From Prochlorococcus marinus str. MIT 9515 (GTDB lineage Bacteria; Cyanobacteriota; Cyanobacteriia; PCC-6307; Cyanobiaceae): a DNA stretch of 64,000 nt. Location of the stretch: contig NC_008817.1 in assembly GCF_000015665.1 (NCBI RefSeq), forward strand, positions 620,001 through 684,000, given 5' to 3'. The notes beneath the pieces are model-generated. The model was given only the letters and a program-made list of their open reading frames with translations. It ran no database searches and was not told where the DNA came from. Numbering within the stretch: the stretch's first letter is position 1; each line of letters begins with the position of its first letter. Position numbers and translations under genes: made by a program. Shown one piece after another: positions 37,723 through 46,154 of this stretch.

Positions 37723-38988
37723 TCAATCGATTATCCTAACTTCAGGAAGTGGGATAATAATTTTGGATTTGAGACCTTTTGCTCTAAGCTTTTCAACAAT
37801 TGGCTCCCAATAGTGCCATGAAAGTATAATCGCAATATCTGGTTGATCTTCAAACATTATTCTCTCATCAACTATCGGGATATATGTTCCAGGGGTGAAT
37901 AATCCTAGTTTTAAGGATGTACTTTGTTCTGCAATATAATCTAAAGCATCTGCATCTAAGTTGCAGTAACTCAATAATGTTGTAGCTCTCCCAGGACAGC
38001 CAATTCCCACAATTTTTAGATTATTATTTTTACCATCTAAAATAAGATTTTGTAGCTGAAGTTTCGATTTTTTTATTTTGTTTTTGAAATCCTCGTAAAT
38101 TAAATTGTTATATAAGCCTCTATCCACTTCTTCTTTAAGAAGATTTTCCACTTTAGTTGAAACCTCATGCGATTTTCCTTTTTTTGCATAAACCCTTATG
38201 GAGCCTCCATAATTAGGAATTCTATCTATATCGATAACAGTAAAATTGTAATACTCAAAAAGTTTTATAATTGATTTGACAGAATAATACTTAAGATGTT
38301 CGTGATAAATCGAATCATACTGAACAGTGTCAATTAAATCTAATAAGTAATGAGATTCAGTAACAAATAAACCATTATCCACTAATAGATTCTCCGCACC
38401 CATAATTAGGCTTCCTAATTGAGATACATGAGCAAACATATTACAAGCGGTAATCACTTCGGCTTTGCCATACTTTTTAATTATTTCAGGAACTAATGAA
38501 TCATTAAAGAATTTTTGAATTGTTTTTATTCCTTTCTCATTGGCTAGGTTTGCTATATTAGTAGGCTCAAAACCAAGGACTTTCATGTTTTCTTTTTGAA
38601 AACCTTCTAGTAATGTGCCATCATTTGAGCCAAGATCAACAGCTAGTCCTCCTTTTGGTAATTGATATCTTTTTACAATAGTTGATGCAGTGTTTCTTAG
38701 ATTATTAGCAAGGGTTGAAGTGATTCCACTTCTATAAGGATATTCAGCAAAAAATAATTCTTGAGGCTCTACAACATGGTCTATTTGAACTAAACCACAC
38801 TCTTTACATCTTTGTAAGTTGAGAGGATATCTTTTTTCGGGTTGATTTAGCTGTTCTGGCCATATTAGAGAATCACATGGTGCTTGGTGCCCTAAATTTA
38901 TGACGTTTATTAATTCCTTATTACTACAGATTTGACAACAAGTTATTTTCCCATTACTCAGATTATGATTATTATTCATTGGGTTCAA
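37723..38988 (-). CDS. NDP-sugar C-methyltransferase-like protein
   Basis: The 421-residue protein has an N-terminal zinc-binding domain (CCQICSNKELINV and CKECGLVQIDHVV), a central SAM-binding Rossmann fold (LAVDLGSNDGTLLEGFQKE) and a C-terminal domain (KIVGIGCPGRATTLLSYCN). This order matches C-methyltransferases acting on dTDP- or GDP-sugars in antibiotic and lipopolysaccharide pathways. A 16-bp gap separates it from the oxidoreductase gene. Confidence 0.85.
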   Translation of the reverse strand: MNPMNNNHNLSNGKITCCQICSNKELINVINLGHQAPCDSLIWPEQLNQPEKRYPLNLQRCKECGLVQIDHVVEPQELFFAEYPYRSGITSTLANNLRNTASTIVKRYQLPKGGLAVDLGSNDGTLLEGFQKENMKVLGFEPTNIANLANEKGIKTIQKFFNDSLVPEIIKKYGKAEVITACNMFAHVSQLGSLIMGAENLLVDNGLFVTESHYLLDLIDTVQYDSIYHEHLKYYSVKSIIKLFEYYNFTVIDIDRIPNYGGSIRVYAKKGKSHEVSTKVENLLKEEVDRGLYNNLIYEDFKNKIKKSKLQLQNLILDGKNNNLKIVGIGCPGRATTLLSYCNLDADALDYIAEQSTSLKLGLFTPGTYIPIVDERIMFEDQPDIAIILSWHYWEPIVEKLRAKGLKSKIIIPLPEVRIID

Positions 38989-39114
38989 AAAAATAATTTA
39001 GATATTTGAGTAAAAAAGATTTAATCTATAATTATACACAATAGAACTTAGAAATTCGTAAATATTTATTTATCTAATAAATTTATTAAGTATAGTATCA
39101 AAATGTGGGAATTT

Positions 39115-39873
39115 TTATACTAATAATCCATTTTTAGATCTTTTTAATTTTACTGTATTTGGTGATTTCCTCAACCAAAAAGTTTCAAGAGCATATAAAT
39201 ACCATCTCAAGTAATTAAAAACCCATTGATATGTCTTAAATCTACTTTTGCCAAATTTTCTCTCTTCCCAACAAGAAGGAACTTCAGCAATTGAAAGTCC
39301 TAACCTATTCGCTTTAACTAATAACTCAATTGAAAAAGTAAATCCCTTTGTAGATTCAATTTTGACCATATTGAGATACTTAAGTGAAAAAAGTCTAAAG
39401 CCGTTGCTCACATCTTTTACAGAAATACTAGATAAATAAAATAGAGAAAATGAAGCTAATCTTACTAAAATTGACTTTATTAATGGACAATTTCTCATCG
39501 CACCTCCTTGTATAAATCTGCTGGGTACAACAACATCATTTCCCATCAGATATTTTTCATACATTAGATCCAGAATTTTTGTATTTATGAAGTCATCAGC
39601 AGGATATACAATAACTGCCTCTGATTTACATTCTTCAAAACCTGAAAGGATTGCGCCTTGAGGTCCAATGTATTTATTCTTGATTTTGAAAATTCTGAAA
39701 TTATAAGATTTCTCGTTATACGAAGTAAGAGTTTTATCTGATTCATCATCATAACAAAGTAGAACTCTGAATTTTGATGAAACATCTTTTTCTAAAAGGT
39801 CAAATAATTTAGCAATATGTACTTCATTAAAGACAGGAATAATAATATCTATTTTGTTTTTAGAATCAGACAA
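39115..39873 (-). CDS. Family 2 glycosyltransferase
   Basis: The 252-residue protein starts IDIIIPVFNEVHIAKLFDLL and carries VIVYPADDFINTKILDLMYE (donor Asp motif) and GFRLFSLKYLNMV. It resembles dolichyl-phosphate mannose synthase-type GT2 enzymes without the C-terminal membrane helices. It probably transfers a sugar to a lipid carrier for surface polysaccharide. Confidence 0.88.
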   Translation of the reverse strand: MSDSKNKIDIIIPVFNEVHIAKLFDLLEKDVSSKFRVLLCYDDESDKTLTSYNEKSYNFRIFKIKNKYIGPQGAILSGFEECKSEAVIVYPADDFINTKILDLMYEKYLMGNDVVVPSRFIQGGAMRNCPLIKSILVRLASFSLFYLSSISVKDVSNGFRLFSLKYLNMVKIESTKGFTFSIELLVKANRLGLSIAEVPSCWEERKFGKSRFKTYQWVFNYLRWYLYALETFWLRKSPNTVKLKRSKNGLLV

Positions 39874-40025
39874 TTTTATAATTAATAAGCTTATGTAAAT
39901 CTTATTATATTTAATTAATCAATAATTTATTTACTGCTAATAGTAGAATGAATGTTAATAATAAAATTATTTATTTCTATTTTAATAAAAATATTTAATT
40001 CAATAATTCTCGATTTATAAATGTT

Positions 40026-41324
40026 ATGAAAAGTTTACTTAAATATCCAGATAAATTCTTTTTTAAAAGATGTGATAATTTAATTTTAAAAATATTTTCT
40101 GATACAGAAATTGGCTGGAAAATAGACTTGAAAATAGCACTTATTGCATTTGGAACAACCATCTTTTTTGCGTTTCCTTCTTTATGGATTTATTTCAGGC
40201 CAGACAAAGCAGGACGCTTGTTTTATCAAATGCTTCAATCTGAAAACCCTCTAAATAGGGATCTTCCACTCACTGCTCAAATATTAAGCTATAGATTTTT
40301 TGTCCCAACGTTGAATTATTTTTTAGGATTAAGAGGCTATAGTGTCGTTGTTATACCGGTTATATCCTCTTTTATTAATTTATATTTTATTAGTCGAATC
40401 ATTAGGAAAAGTACAAGAGATATTTTGTTCAGTGCTATTTGTGTAATTGGAATTTCATTAACTTGGTTTATTACAGAAGGAACTGCTTTTTGGAATACTA
40501 CAGATTCTGTATCACATTTATTACTTTTACTACCTGCTGCATTTAGGCTTAATCCTACTTATTTTATTTTCGCACTTCCATCTGCATTATTTGTAGATGA
40601 AAGATCTATTTTTGCCTGTGCTTTTCTTTGGTTATTTCTTTTGAGAAGAGATCTAATGTGTGGCGATTATTTAAATGAAATTGGTAGTAATTTTTTTAAT
40701 TTGAAAATAACGAGAAATATACTACTTACTACCTATTCAATGTTTATTGGCTTTGTTTTTTGGATAATTGGTCGTTACCTAATTGATTCTGGAATAATTG
40801 CTCCTGCCCCTGACATAAGTTTAGTTACTAACCAGATAACTGATTTTTGGGAATTCTTTGGAAAACATTGGCCCCCACAGATTTTAAATTATTTAAGCTC
40901 CTTTAGGTGGGTTTACTTTTTCCCTTTAGTATTGATTTTTAAATTATTGAAAAAAAGCTCAAACAGTTTCAGGAAAAGATATGGTTTTAACTTTAAGAGT
41001 TATTTTGGAATACATCTTTTACTTTTTATTTTTTATAGCTCAATAGTAATGATTAATGGAGATGTTTGGCGATCAATGTCCTTTTCCTATTTTTTTATAT
41101 TGGAATCTATTTTGATTCTATATACTTTAAATAAAAAATTAATTTCGGTATTGAATTATTGGATAACATTTCTAATGTTACTAACTCCTGTTACTTTCTT
41201 TGGATTGAATTTAACCCCTCAAATATCTTTTCCTATGCCTATTGTTTTATTAAGAACTTATTTTGGATTTGGAGATTCTTATATGATATTTTTTAAAAAA
41301 CTATTTATATTCGTACCTAGTTAA
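40026..41324 (+). CDS. Polytopic membrane protein of the sugar block
   Basis: The 432-residue protein has about ten hydrophobic helices (for example TTIFFAFPSLWIYF, LLLLPAAFRL) with a charged loop and VDERSIFACAF that could hold an acidic catalytic residue. This layout suits a lipid-linked sugar transferase or polymerase, but no family is recognised. It is divergent from the GT2 gene and lies at the end of the block. Confidence 0.65.
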   Translation: MKSLLKYPDKFFFKRCDNLILKIFSDTEIGWKIDLKIALIAFGTTIFFAFPSLWIYFRPDKAGRLFYQMLQSENPLNRDLPLTAQILSYRFFVPTLNYFLGLRGYSVVVIPVISSFINLYFISRIIRKSTRDILFSAICVIGISLTWFITEGTAFWNTTDSVSHLLLLLPAAFRLNPTYFIFALPSALFVDERSIFACAFLWLFLLRRDLMCGDYLNEIGSNFFNLKITRNILLTTYSMFIGFVFWIIGRYLIDSGIIAPAPDISLVTNQITDFWEFFGKHWPPQILNYLSSFRWVYFFPLVLIFKLLKKSSNSFRKRYGFNFKSYFGIHLLLFIFYSSIVMINGDVWRSMSFSYFFILESILILYTLNKKLISVLNYWITFLMLLTPVTFFGLNLTPQISFPMPIVLLRTYFGFGDSYMIFFKKLFIFVPS

Positions 41325-41496
41325 TCATTTAATTAATGAAAGGTTAAAAACCATTACCTGTATAAGGATCTCGTAAAAGCAAACTTCCTTTTTTAAGTAA
41401 AGATCTATATCACCTTTTTATTTGGTTTTGGATCTGATGAATTTCATTATCAACTCTAAAATATTAGATTTTTAAACAAATTGAAAATTAGTTACT

Positions 41497-41646
41497 TTAA
41501 CCAAAATTAACGTTTTGCTGGAAGATTCCAAATAAATTATTACCAACTATTGCAGCAATTATTAAAATAAAGGCTACTATCGCAAAAAGGGCACTTACAT
41601 CTTTAATGTCATAAGGTGCTTTAAATAATGGTTTTTCCTCTGTCAT
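41497..41646 (-). CDS. 49-aa single-helix membrane protein
   Basis: The ATG frame starts MTEEKPLFKAPYDIKD and continues into one membrane helix (VSALFAIVAFILIIAAIVG), ending QQNVNFG. An AAGAAGGAA ribosome site lies 4 bp before the ATG. It looks like a thylakoid micro-protein, but the high-light-inducible (Hli) motif ExxNGRxAM is missing, so I do not assign it there. Confidence 0.65.
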   Translation of the reverse strand: MTEEKPLFKAPYDIKDVSALFAIVAFILIIAAIVGNNLFGIFQQNVNFG

Positions 41647-41719
41647 GATTTCCTTCTTAATGTTCAATATTAGATCATCTTATATCATTGTTTGAAAGAA
41701 CAATTGGGTATTTTTTCAC

Positions 41720-41749
41720 TTGACTTCATTTGTAAAGATGTCCTAAATA
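41720..41749 (+). promoter_or_regulatory. Promoter of the CP12-like gene
   Basis: A TTGACT (41720-41725) and TAAATA (41744-41749) are 18 bp apart, a sigma-70-like arrangement, about 24 bp before the CP12-like gene's ATG. Confidence 0.5.
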
Positions 41750-41772
41750 GCAGATAGTTATAAAGGAGGTTT

Positions 41773-41937
41773 ATGAAACTTACAACACCTTTTACCTTCC
41801 TCAATAATTCATTGAATAATGCTTGGAAGATGAGTGATTTTAATTATCAATTACCAAAAGATAAGTTTAATGAGTTTTGGGACGAAGAATGTATTTTGCA
41901 CCCTACAAATTCTCATTGTAAAATTTATGATGAATAA
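41773..41937 (+). CDS. 54-aa protein with CP12-like C-terminus
   Basis: The frame begins MKLTTPFTFLNNSLNNAWKM and ends with FWDEECILHPTNSHCKIYDE. The ending has the CP12 pattern Cys-x3-Pro-x4-Cys-x2-Tyr-Asp-Glu, the disulfide hairpin that binds GAPDH in the CP12 family. The upstream CP12 cysteine pair that contacts PRK is missing, so this would be a half-CP12. AAAGGAGGT is an unusually perfect ribosome site for this genome, and a strong terminator follows. Expression and function are inference. Confidence 0.7.
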   Translation: MKLTTPFTFLNNSLNNAWKMSDFNYQLPKDKFNEFWDEECILHPTNSHCKIYDE

Positions 41938-41966
41938 TAAGATAATTATTATCTAATTTTTTAGTA

Positions 41967-41996
41967 AAAAAAAGCCACTAAAAGTGGCTTTTTTAT
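41967..41996 (+). terminator. Rho-independent terminator
   Basis: A 10-bp stem (AAAAGCCACT / AGTGGCTTTT) with a 3-base loop, 30 bp after the CP12-like stop. The A and T flanks would let it work in both directions, so it may also end the minus-strand DUF4278 transcript. Confidence 0.9.
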
Positions 41997-42011
41997 TTAA
42001 TAACTAAGTTA

Positions 42012-42113
42012 CTAGCTTGTGTAAGTTTTCCCTCTGTAAATTAATGAGTTATGCTGTTTTTTTGCAGCTGATTTATTTTGAACATACTTTTGACCTCTGT
42101 AAACTAGATTCAT
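42012..42113 (-). CDS. DUF4278 mini-protein
   Basis: A 33-codon frame encodes two LxYRGxxY units: MNLVYRGQKYVQNKS and NSLIYRGKTYTS, the DUF4278 repeat found in many copies in picocyanobacteria. An in-frame ATG at 42149 would lengthen it to 45 residues with a basic GC-rich leader (ERGLRRTRGKK). I favour the shorter form because the extra part coincides with a GC-rich, hairpin-forming block; this is not decided by sequence. Function unknown. Confidence 0.7.
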   Translation of the reverse strand: MNLVYRGQKYVQNKSAAKKQHNSLIYRGKTYTS

Positions 42114-42185
42114 TTTCTTGCCCCGGGTTCGCCTAAGTCCCCGTTCCATGGCTTAGATCGATCTGCGGCTTGCATGCGCAAGTTG
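42114..42185 (-). other. GC-rich, hairpin-forming leader before the DUF4278 gene
   Basis: About 70 bp stand out by GC content in an otherwise AT-rich region. On the minus strand CTTGC/GCAAG can close a hairpin around ATGC or its equivalent, CTAAG pairs with CTTAG around an ACGGGG loop, and CCCGGG is self-complementary. This may be an RNA regulatory element or coding DNA for the longer DUF4278 start. Confidence 0.5.
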
Positions 42186-42194
42186 AACGTTTTA

Positions 42195-42208
42195 GTAGAA
42201 AATACTAC
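42195..42208. promoter_or_regulatory. NtcA-type site
   Basis: GTA-GAAAATAC-TAC is an exact GTAN8TAC match. In the plus direction a TATTTT (TAN3T form) lies at 42233-42238, 24 bp further, which fits a class II NtcA promoter for the 64-aa gene at 42420. Confidence 0.5.
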
Positions 42209-42419
42209 CTCATCAAATTAACACAAAGAGGATATTTTTGAGAGCTCCAGATTATGTTTTATATTGCTAGTTCGCAAAAATTTATCGTTTAAAAGGATTA
42301 AAGACTTTTTTTGTGGGATTTTAATGAAACTTAGAGGTTACATTTTGTTCAATTAATCGTTTAATTTTTAATAAACTTGCATTTTAAATGTAAAATTCAA
42401 AAGATTATATTGTTGTTTT

Positions 42420-42614
42420 ATGTTCTCAAGAAACAAAAAATCCCCTAGTAAAAGAGCTACTGTTGTTGAAGAAAAACCTTTGTATGCACAGCTGCTTCCA
42501 TTTGCGAATGTTATGACCGAGAAGGTTCAGGTGGTAAATGCTTTAGCTTTTACTTTAATAATGGGTGTTTCAATTTTTGGGATAGCTCTTTGGAGACTCT
42601 CTGCCTTAACTTAA
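42420..42614 (+). CDS. 64-aa single-helix membrane protein
   Basis: The protein begins MFSRNKKSPSKRATVVEEKP, a basic cytoplasmic stretch, and has one membrane helix (ALAFTLIMGVSIFGIALW) near the C-terminus. It may be nitrogen-regulated given the NtcA-type site upstream. No family is recognised. Confidence 0.6.
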   Translation: MFSRNKKSPSKRATVVEEKPLYAQLLPFANVMTEKVQVVNALAFTLIMGVSIFGIALWRLSALT

Positions 42615-42618
42615 TTAT

Positions 42619-42876
42619 TTAATTTTTCAGGTTATTAATTTCTGATTCCTTGTTATTAATCATTGTAATAAGCCACTTAGAAGCCAAAGCTCTTGATATT
42701 GATCTATTTTTAAGAAACCTACAGATATAAACATGTAGGTTTTTTTCATTTTTGGAGTTGAATTTTACTTCGAATTCCAATATCTCCTTTTCAGTAGTTT
42801 TTTTTCTAAGTTCATCAACTAAAGCGTGGCTAGCTGAATCATTAAAAAAATTACCGATATTTATGCTTAATGTCAT
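42619..42876 (-). CDS. Small soluble protein, unknown
   Basis: The 85-residue protein (MTLSINIGNFFNDSASHAL) is charged and helical, with no recognised motif. It ends 4 bp from the 64-aa gene's stop. It lies downstream of nrdJ on the same strand, 86 bp away. Confidence 0.5.
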   Translation of the reverse strand: MTLSINIGNFFNDSASHALVDELRKKTTEKEILEFEVKFNSKNEKNLHVYICRFLKNRSISRALASKWLITMINNKESEINNLKN

Positions 42877-42962
42877 AATCGATTTATTTACTTACTTAAG
42901 ATGTAGCTATGGATTGATTATTAAAAAACAAATATCGTCTTTATTAATAAATAATTTAATAT

Positions 42963-45296
42963 TTAATTCTTTGGATTAGCTAACGGAAGGAGGCATTTAT
43001 CCGAATCACACCCAGCTGGTCCTGCTTCGGAGAGCTCTCCAATATCATATTTATTAAGTGCATCAAAGAAATCGTTATTTACTTTCCTTTCAGTAACTTT
43101 TTTCTGCAAAGATAAATATTCCTCTTTACTTATGGGTTCAAAAGGTAATCTTGGGAATGTGGCATTTGCACTGAATCTAGCTAATAATGCTGCTGATATA
43201 TATCCTTCGTTGTGTTCTATTGCGTTATGTATTGCTTTTGCTAGATCTTCAATTTCATTTTCTCTGAATTCAACAGTTGCAGAAGTATTATGCTCTGTAT
43301 AATACTTCTGAACTTGCATATAAAAATCAAATTGTGCAAGAGCAGAGAAATTATTTATATCTATTTTATCTGCTCCCTCTATATTTGCCCAGCTTACTTC
43401 TGTTGGTATTTCAACTAGCCATTCAGTACATCTTGGATCAAATGGGTTATCAAGTAAGCAGCCTTTTTCATCTTTGTCAGATTGAGATGGGACAACAGAG
43501 TAACCATAATCCATACAAGCTAAGGCAATAGGATCATTCTTTCTGAAAGTTATTCTTCTTAAAAATCTTTGTGCTTTTGGGGGATGCCATCCAGGAGCAG
43601 CTCCTGTTAAAAGACTTTTAGTTCCGGCAGGTTGAACTGTCGTACATCTATTTGGTCTTCTTAGATTATGTTTGTCGCAGTATTCCCATACAGTTTCTTT
43701 AACAATATTTCTCCAAGAGTCTAAAAATTTAGCTTCTTGCTTTTTAAAATCCCTACCTTCTTGATTATCAGGTCTTCCCGCTTCCCACCATTTCAACCAT
43801 GGGGTTCCAAAGGCATGTACACAGAAATCAAATAATCCTGTAAAACTAACTCCAACAATAGGGTCATACTCCCTGCTTTTTCTATATCTCTCAACTTCAA
43901 ATTCATGATTTAGCAAGCATGCCACTGAAAGCGCTGCAGCTTTAAAGGCTTTTTTTTGCTCTTGAATATTTTTCGGGTCAATCTGATTTAGATGAACTTC
44001 GGCTAAATTGCAATGAAAATCATTACCTAATATTTCTCCGCAAGGATTAAGTCCATATCTACTCATCCTATGGTTTAATTCTTCTTCAGAGAATGGACCA
44101 TAATTAAGATTAATCCAATTTCTGGCTTCATCTTTACCCTGTTCAGAATATATTTCTATGAATTCGTTTTTAAGATCTTTTTCGTTCAAAATATCTGCAT
44201 TTGATCTTGCTATTGCCTCTGGTGCAAATTGAATTGCTCCTTCACCTGAATGGAATTGCTTGGTTACAGCATCCAGAATTGTTTGATAAGAGGGCTTAGT
44301 ATGATAAACCCTTGTATGATTTGCCATTCTAAGAGCGTCCTTTTCGGGATCAATTCTCCAATTACCATCCTGGTCTTGACTCCATAAATTCTCTTTCGCG
44401 CTTGCTGCTTCCTTATCATCAGATGAAAACTGTCTCATGCCAGCGCTTCTTCTTATATTACCTGCAACAATAGTCACAGCTGCCTCATCAATAAGTAAAC
44501 AACACTCCACTGTATTGAGTTTTCTACCAATAGCTTTTCCTAAAAGAGAAGCAACTCTTGAGTAAAGATCCTTTAATTTGATAGGATTTGCCATGCCACC
44601 AAAACCTTTTAGTGATTCTCCTGCTGGCCTAATATCTTCTAAGTTAATATGAACGTCAATTTCTTTTTCAAGACTTTCATTGCTTGAGGCTTCAAGAAGA
44701 TATTTATAGCTATCTACCCAGCCTCTTCTGCTATCCCCGACTTTTATAAAAATATCCTTGCCTTTAATTTCTAAAGAGGATTTTTCCTGCCTTTGGTCTT
44801 TTGGAGTTATTCCTACTTCGCTAACTGATTTTATAGTTATTTTATTTTTTACTGTTGGAAGCTTATTTATGAAATGGGGTTCTATTATTGCTCCTGTGCC
44901 GCAACCCATCATAGCTAAATCCATCATTAAGGCAAAAGCTTCCCAATCAATTAAATTTGTCGAAGTACAATTATACGCTCCTGAAAAATTCTGATTTTTA
45001 TTAATCCATGGAGTACCTCCAATCCATAACCATCTTCCTGATGGTTGTGCTTTTTGGTTACTCTGCATTTCTCTCATTAACATCATTTCTTGATCAGAGA
45101 GTTTTCCTAATTCTTTTAATCCAGATAAGTTTCTTTTCCCAACTTCACTCCAATTCTCTCTTTTTCCAGAAACTGTCTTTCTACTATATGACCTGAAAAA
45201 AACAGGGTAAGCTGCTGGAGCTGTTTTTGGGAAATCATCTTTTCTAAGATTATTAGAATTGCTCTCGGAGGAAGCTTTATTTGGTGCAATTGTCAC
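42963..45296 (-). CDS. nrdJ: Adenosylcobalamin-dependent ribonucleotide reductase (class II)
   Basis: The 777-residue protein matches the monomeric, B12-dependent triphosphate reductase type. It has NCTSTNLIDWEAF, the thiyl-radical region NPCGEILGNDFHCNLAEVHL, TVQPAGTKSLLTGAAPGWHPP and C-terminal cysteines (CDSDKCLL) that re-reduce the active site. It converts ribonucleotides to deoxyribonucleotides and needs a corrinoid, unlike oxygen-dependent class I. It replaces iron-rich class I for DNA synthesis. Confidence 0.95.
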   Translation of the reverse strand: MTIAPNKASSESNSNNLRKDDFPKTAPAAYPVFFRSYSRKTVSGKRENWSEVGKRNLSGLKELGKLSDQEMMLMREMQSNQKAQPSGRWLWIGGTPWINKNQNFSGAYNCTSTNLIDWEAFALMMDLAMMGCGTGAIIEPHFINKLPTVKNKITIKSVSEVGITPKDQRQEKSSLEIKGKDIFIKVGDSRRGWVDSYKYLLEASSNESLEKEIDVHINLEDIRPAGESLKGFGGMANPIKLKDLYSRVASLLGKAIGRKLNTVECCLLIDEAAVTIVAGNIRRSAGMRQFSSDDKEAASAKENLWSQDQDGNWRIDPEKDALRMANHTRVYHTKPSYQTILDAVTKQFHSGEGAIQFAPEAIARSNADILNEKDLKNEFIEIYSEQGKDEARNWINLNYGPFSEEELNHRMSRYGLNPCGEILGNDFHCNLAEVHLNQIDPKNIQEQKKAFKAAALSVACLLNHEFEVERYRKSREYDPIVGVSFTGLFDFCVHAFGTPWLKWWEAGRPDNQEGRDFKKQEAKFLDSWRNIVKETVWEYCDKHNLRRPNRCTTVQPAGTKSLLTGAAPGWHPPKAQRFLRRITFRKNDPIALACMDYGYSVVPSQSDKDEKGCLLDNPFDPRCTEWLVEIPTEVSWANIEGADKIDINNFSALAQFDFYMQVQKYYTEHNTSATVEFRENEIEDLAKAIHNAIEHNEGYISAALLARFSANATFPRLPFEPISKEEYLSLQKKVTERKVNNDFFDALNKYDIGELSEAGPAGCDSDKCLLPLANPKN

Positions 45297-45429
45297 GATG
45301 AAAAAAAGTATGTAAATTTACCCGTATAGGAAGAATAACTCTACCTATGGTGCCTGCAACTATTCTTACCACTATTTAATGGTTTGTGTAAAAATATATT
45401 TATTATGAAATCTTTGTTTACGGAAGTTT

Positions 45430-46125
45430 ATGGAAAGAACTGTAGAACCAGAATTGATGGAAAGAGAAGATCAGGTTATTTCTTATGCTAAAGCTGACTT
45501 TTCAGATGGAGAGAATAATCTTATTAATCAAATAAATTATTACTTGATTAAAAATAATATTAATTTGAATGACAAAGAATTGATTGTTGATTTGGGATGT
45601 GGGCCAGGAAATATATCTGAAAAGTTATCAATCAAATGGCCTAAAGCTGAGGTTGTGGGTATTGATGGCTCCAAAGAGATGATTCGAGTAGCTGAATTAA
45701 ATAAAAAGAATTCATCTAATCCGAGTCAATTAAAAAATTTGCGTTATATGTGTGCTGATATAAAAAGCCTTAAATCAAGTGATATCTCTCTCGAAAAAAA
45801 TATAAGTTTATTAGTTAGTAATAGTTTAATTCACCATATTACTTATCTTGATGATTTTTTTTATTGCTTAGAGAAATTATCGAGTAAGTTGACAATAAAT
45901 TTTCATAAAGATCTGAAAAGACCGAATGATGAAAAATCAGCTTTACATTTAAAAGAAAAATGTGCAGAGAAATATAATGATATTTTGACTAATGATTATT
46001 ATGCATCATTAAAAGCCTCTTACACTTCAAAAGAATTAAAAAATTTTATTTTTGAGAATAAATTATCTTCTTTAGAAGTGTTTGAAGAAGGTGATCAGTA
46101 TTTAGTCATTTATGGTAAAGTTTAA
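45430..46125 (+). CDS. Class I SAM-dependent methyltransferase
   Basis: The 231-residue protein has the SAM motif IVDLGCGPGNISEKLSIKW and the acidic VVGIDGSKEMIRVAE, with motif III-like LLVSNSLIHHITYLDD. Small-molecule substrate unknown. It precedes prfC by 29 bp on the same strand. Confidence 0.85.
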   Translation: MERTVEPELMEREDQVISYAKADFSDGENNLINQINYYLIKNNINLNDKELIVDLGCGPGNISEKLSIKWPKAEVVGIDGSKEMIRVAELNKKNSSNPSQLKNLRYMCADIKSLKSSDISLEKNISLLVSNSLIHHITYLDDFFYCLEKLSSKLTINFHKDLKRPNDEKSALHLKEKCAEKYNDILTNDYYASLKASYTSKELKNFIFENKLSSLEVFEEGDQYLVIYGKV

Positions 46126-46154
46126 GGTTAGTGAGATTGTTAAAATAGACTTTA

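Noticed and set aside
41335-41415. Minus-strand tail reading SLLLRDPYTGNGF before a stop, which could be the end of a lost gene
   Set aside because: Only about 23 codons between stops, no start codon; kept as a possible remnant but not supported as a gene.
41497-41646. High-light-inducible (Hli) protein identity for the 49-aa membrane protein
   Set aside because: The chlorophyll-binding ExxNGRxAM motif is absent.
42963-45296. Intein or insertion in nrdJ, common in ribonucleotide reductases
   Set aside because: The protein is of ordinary length and the motifs are continuous.
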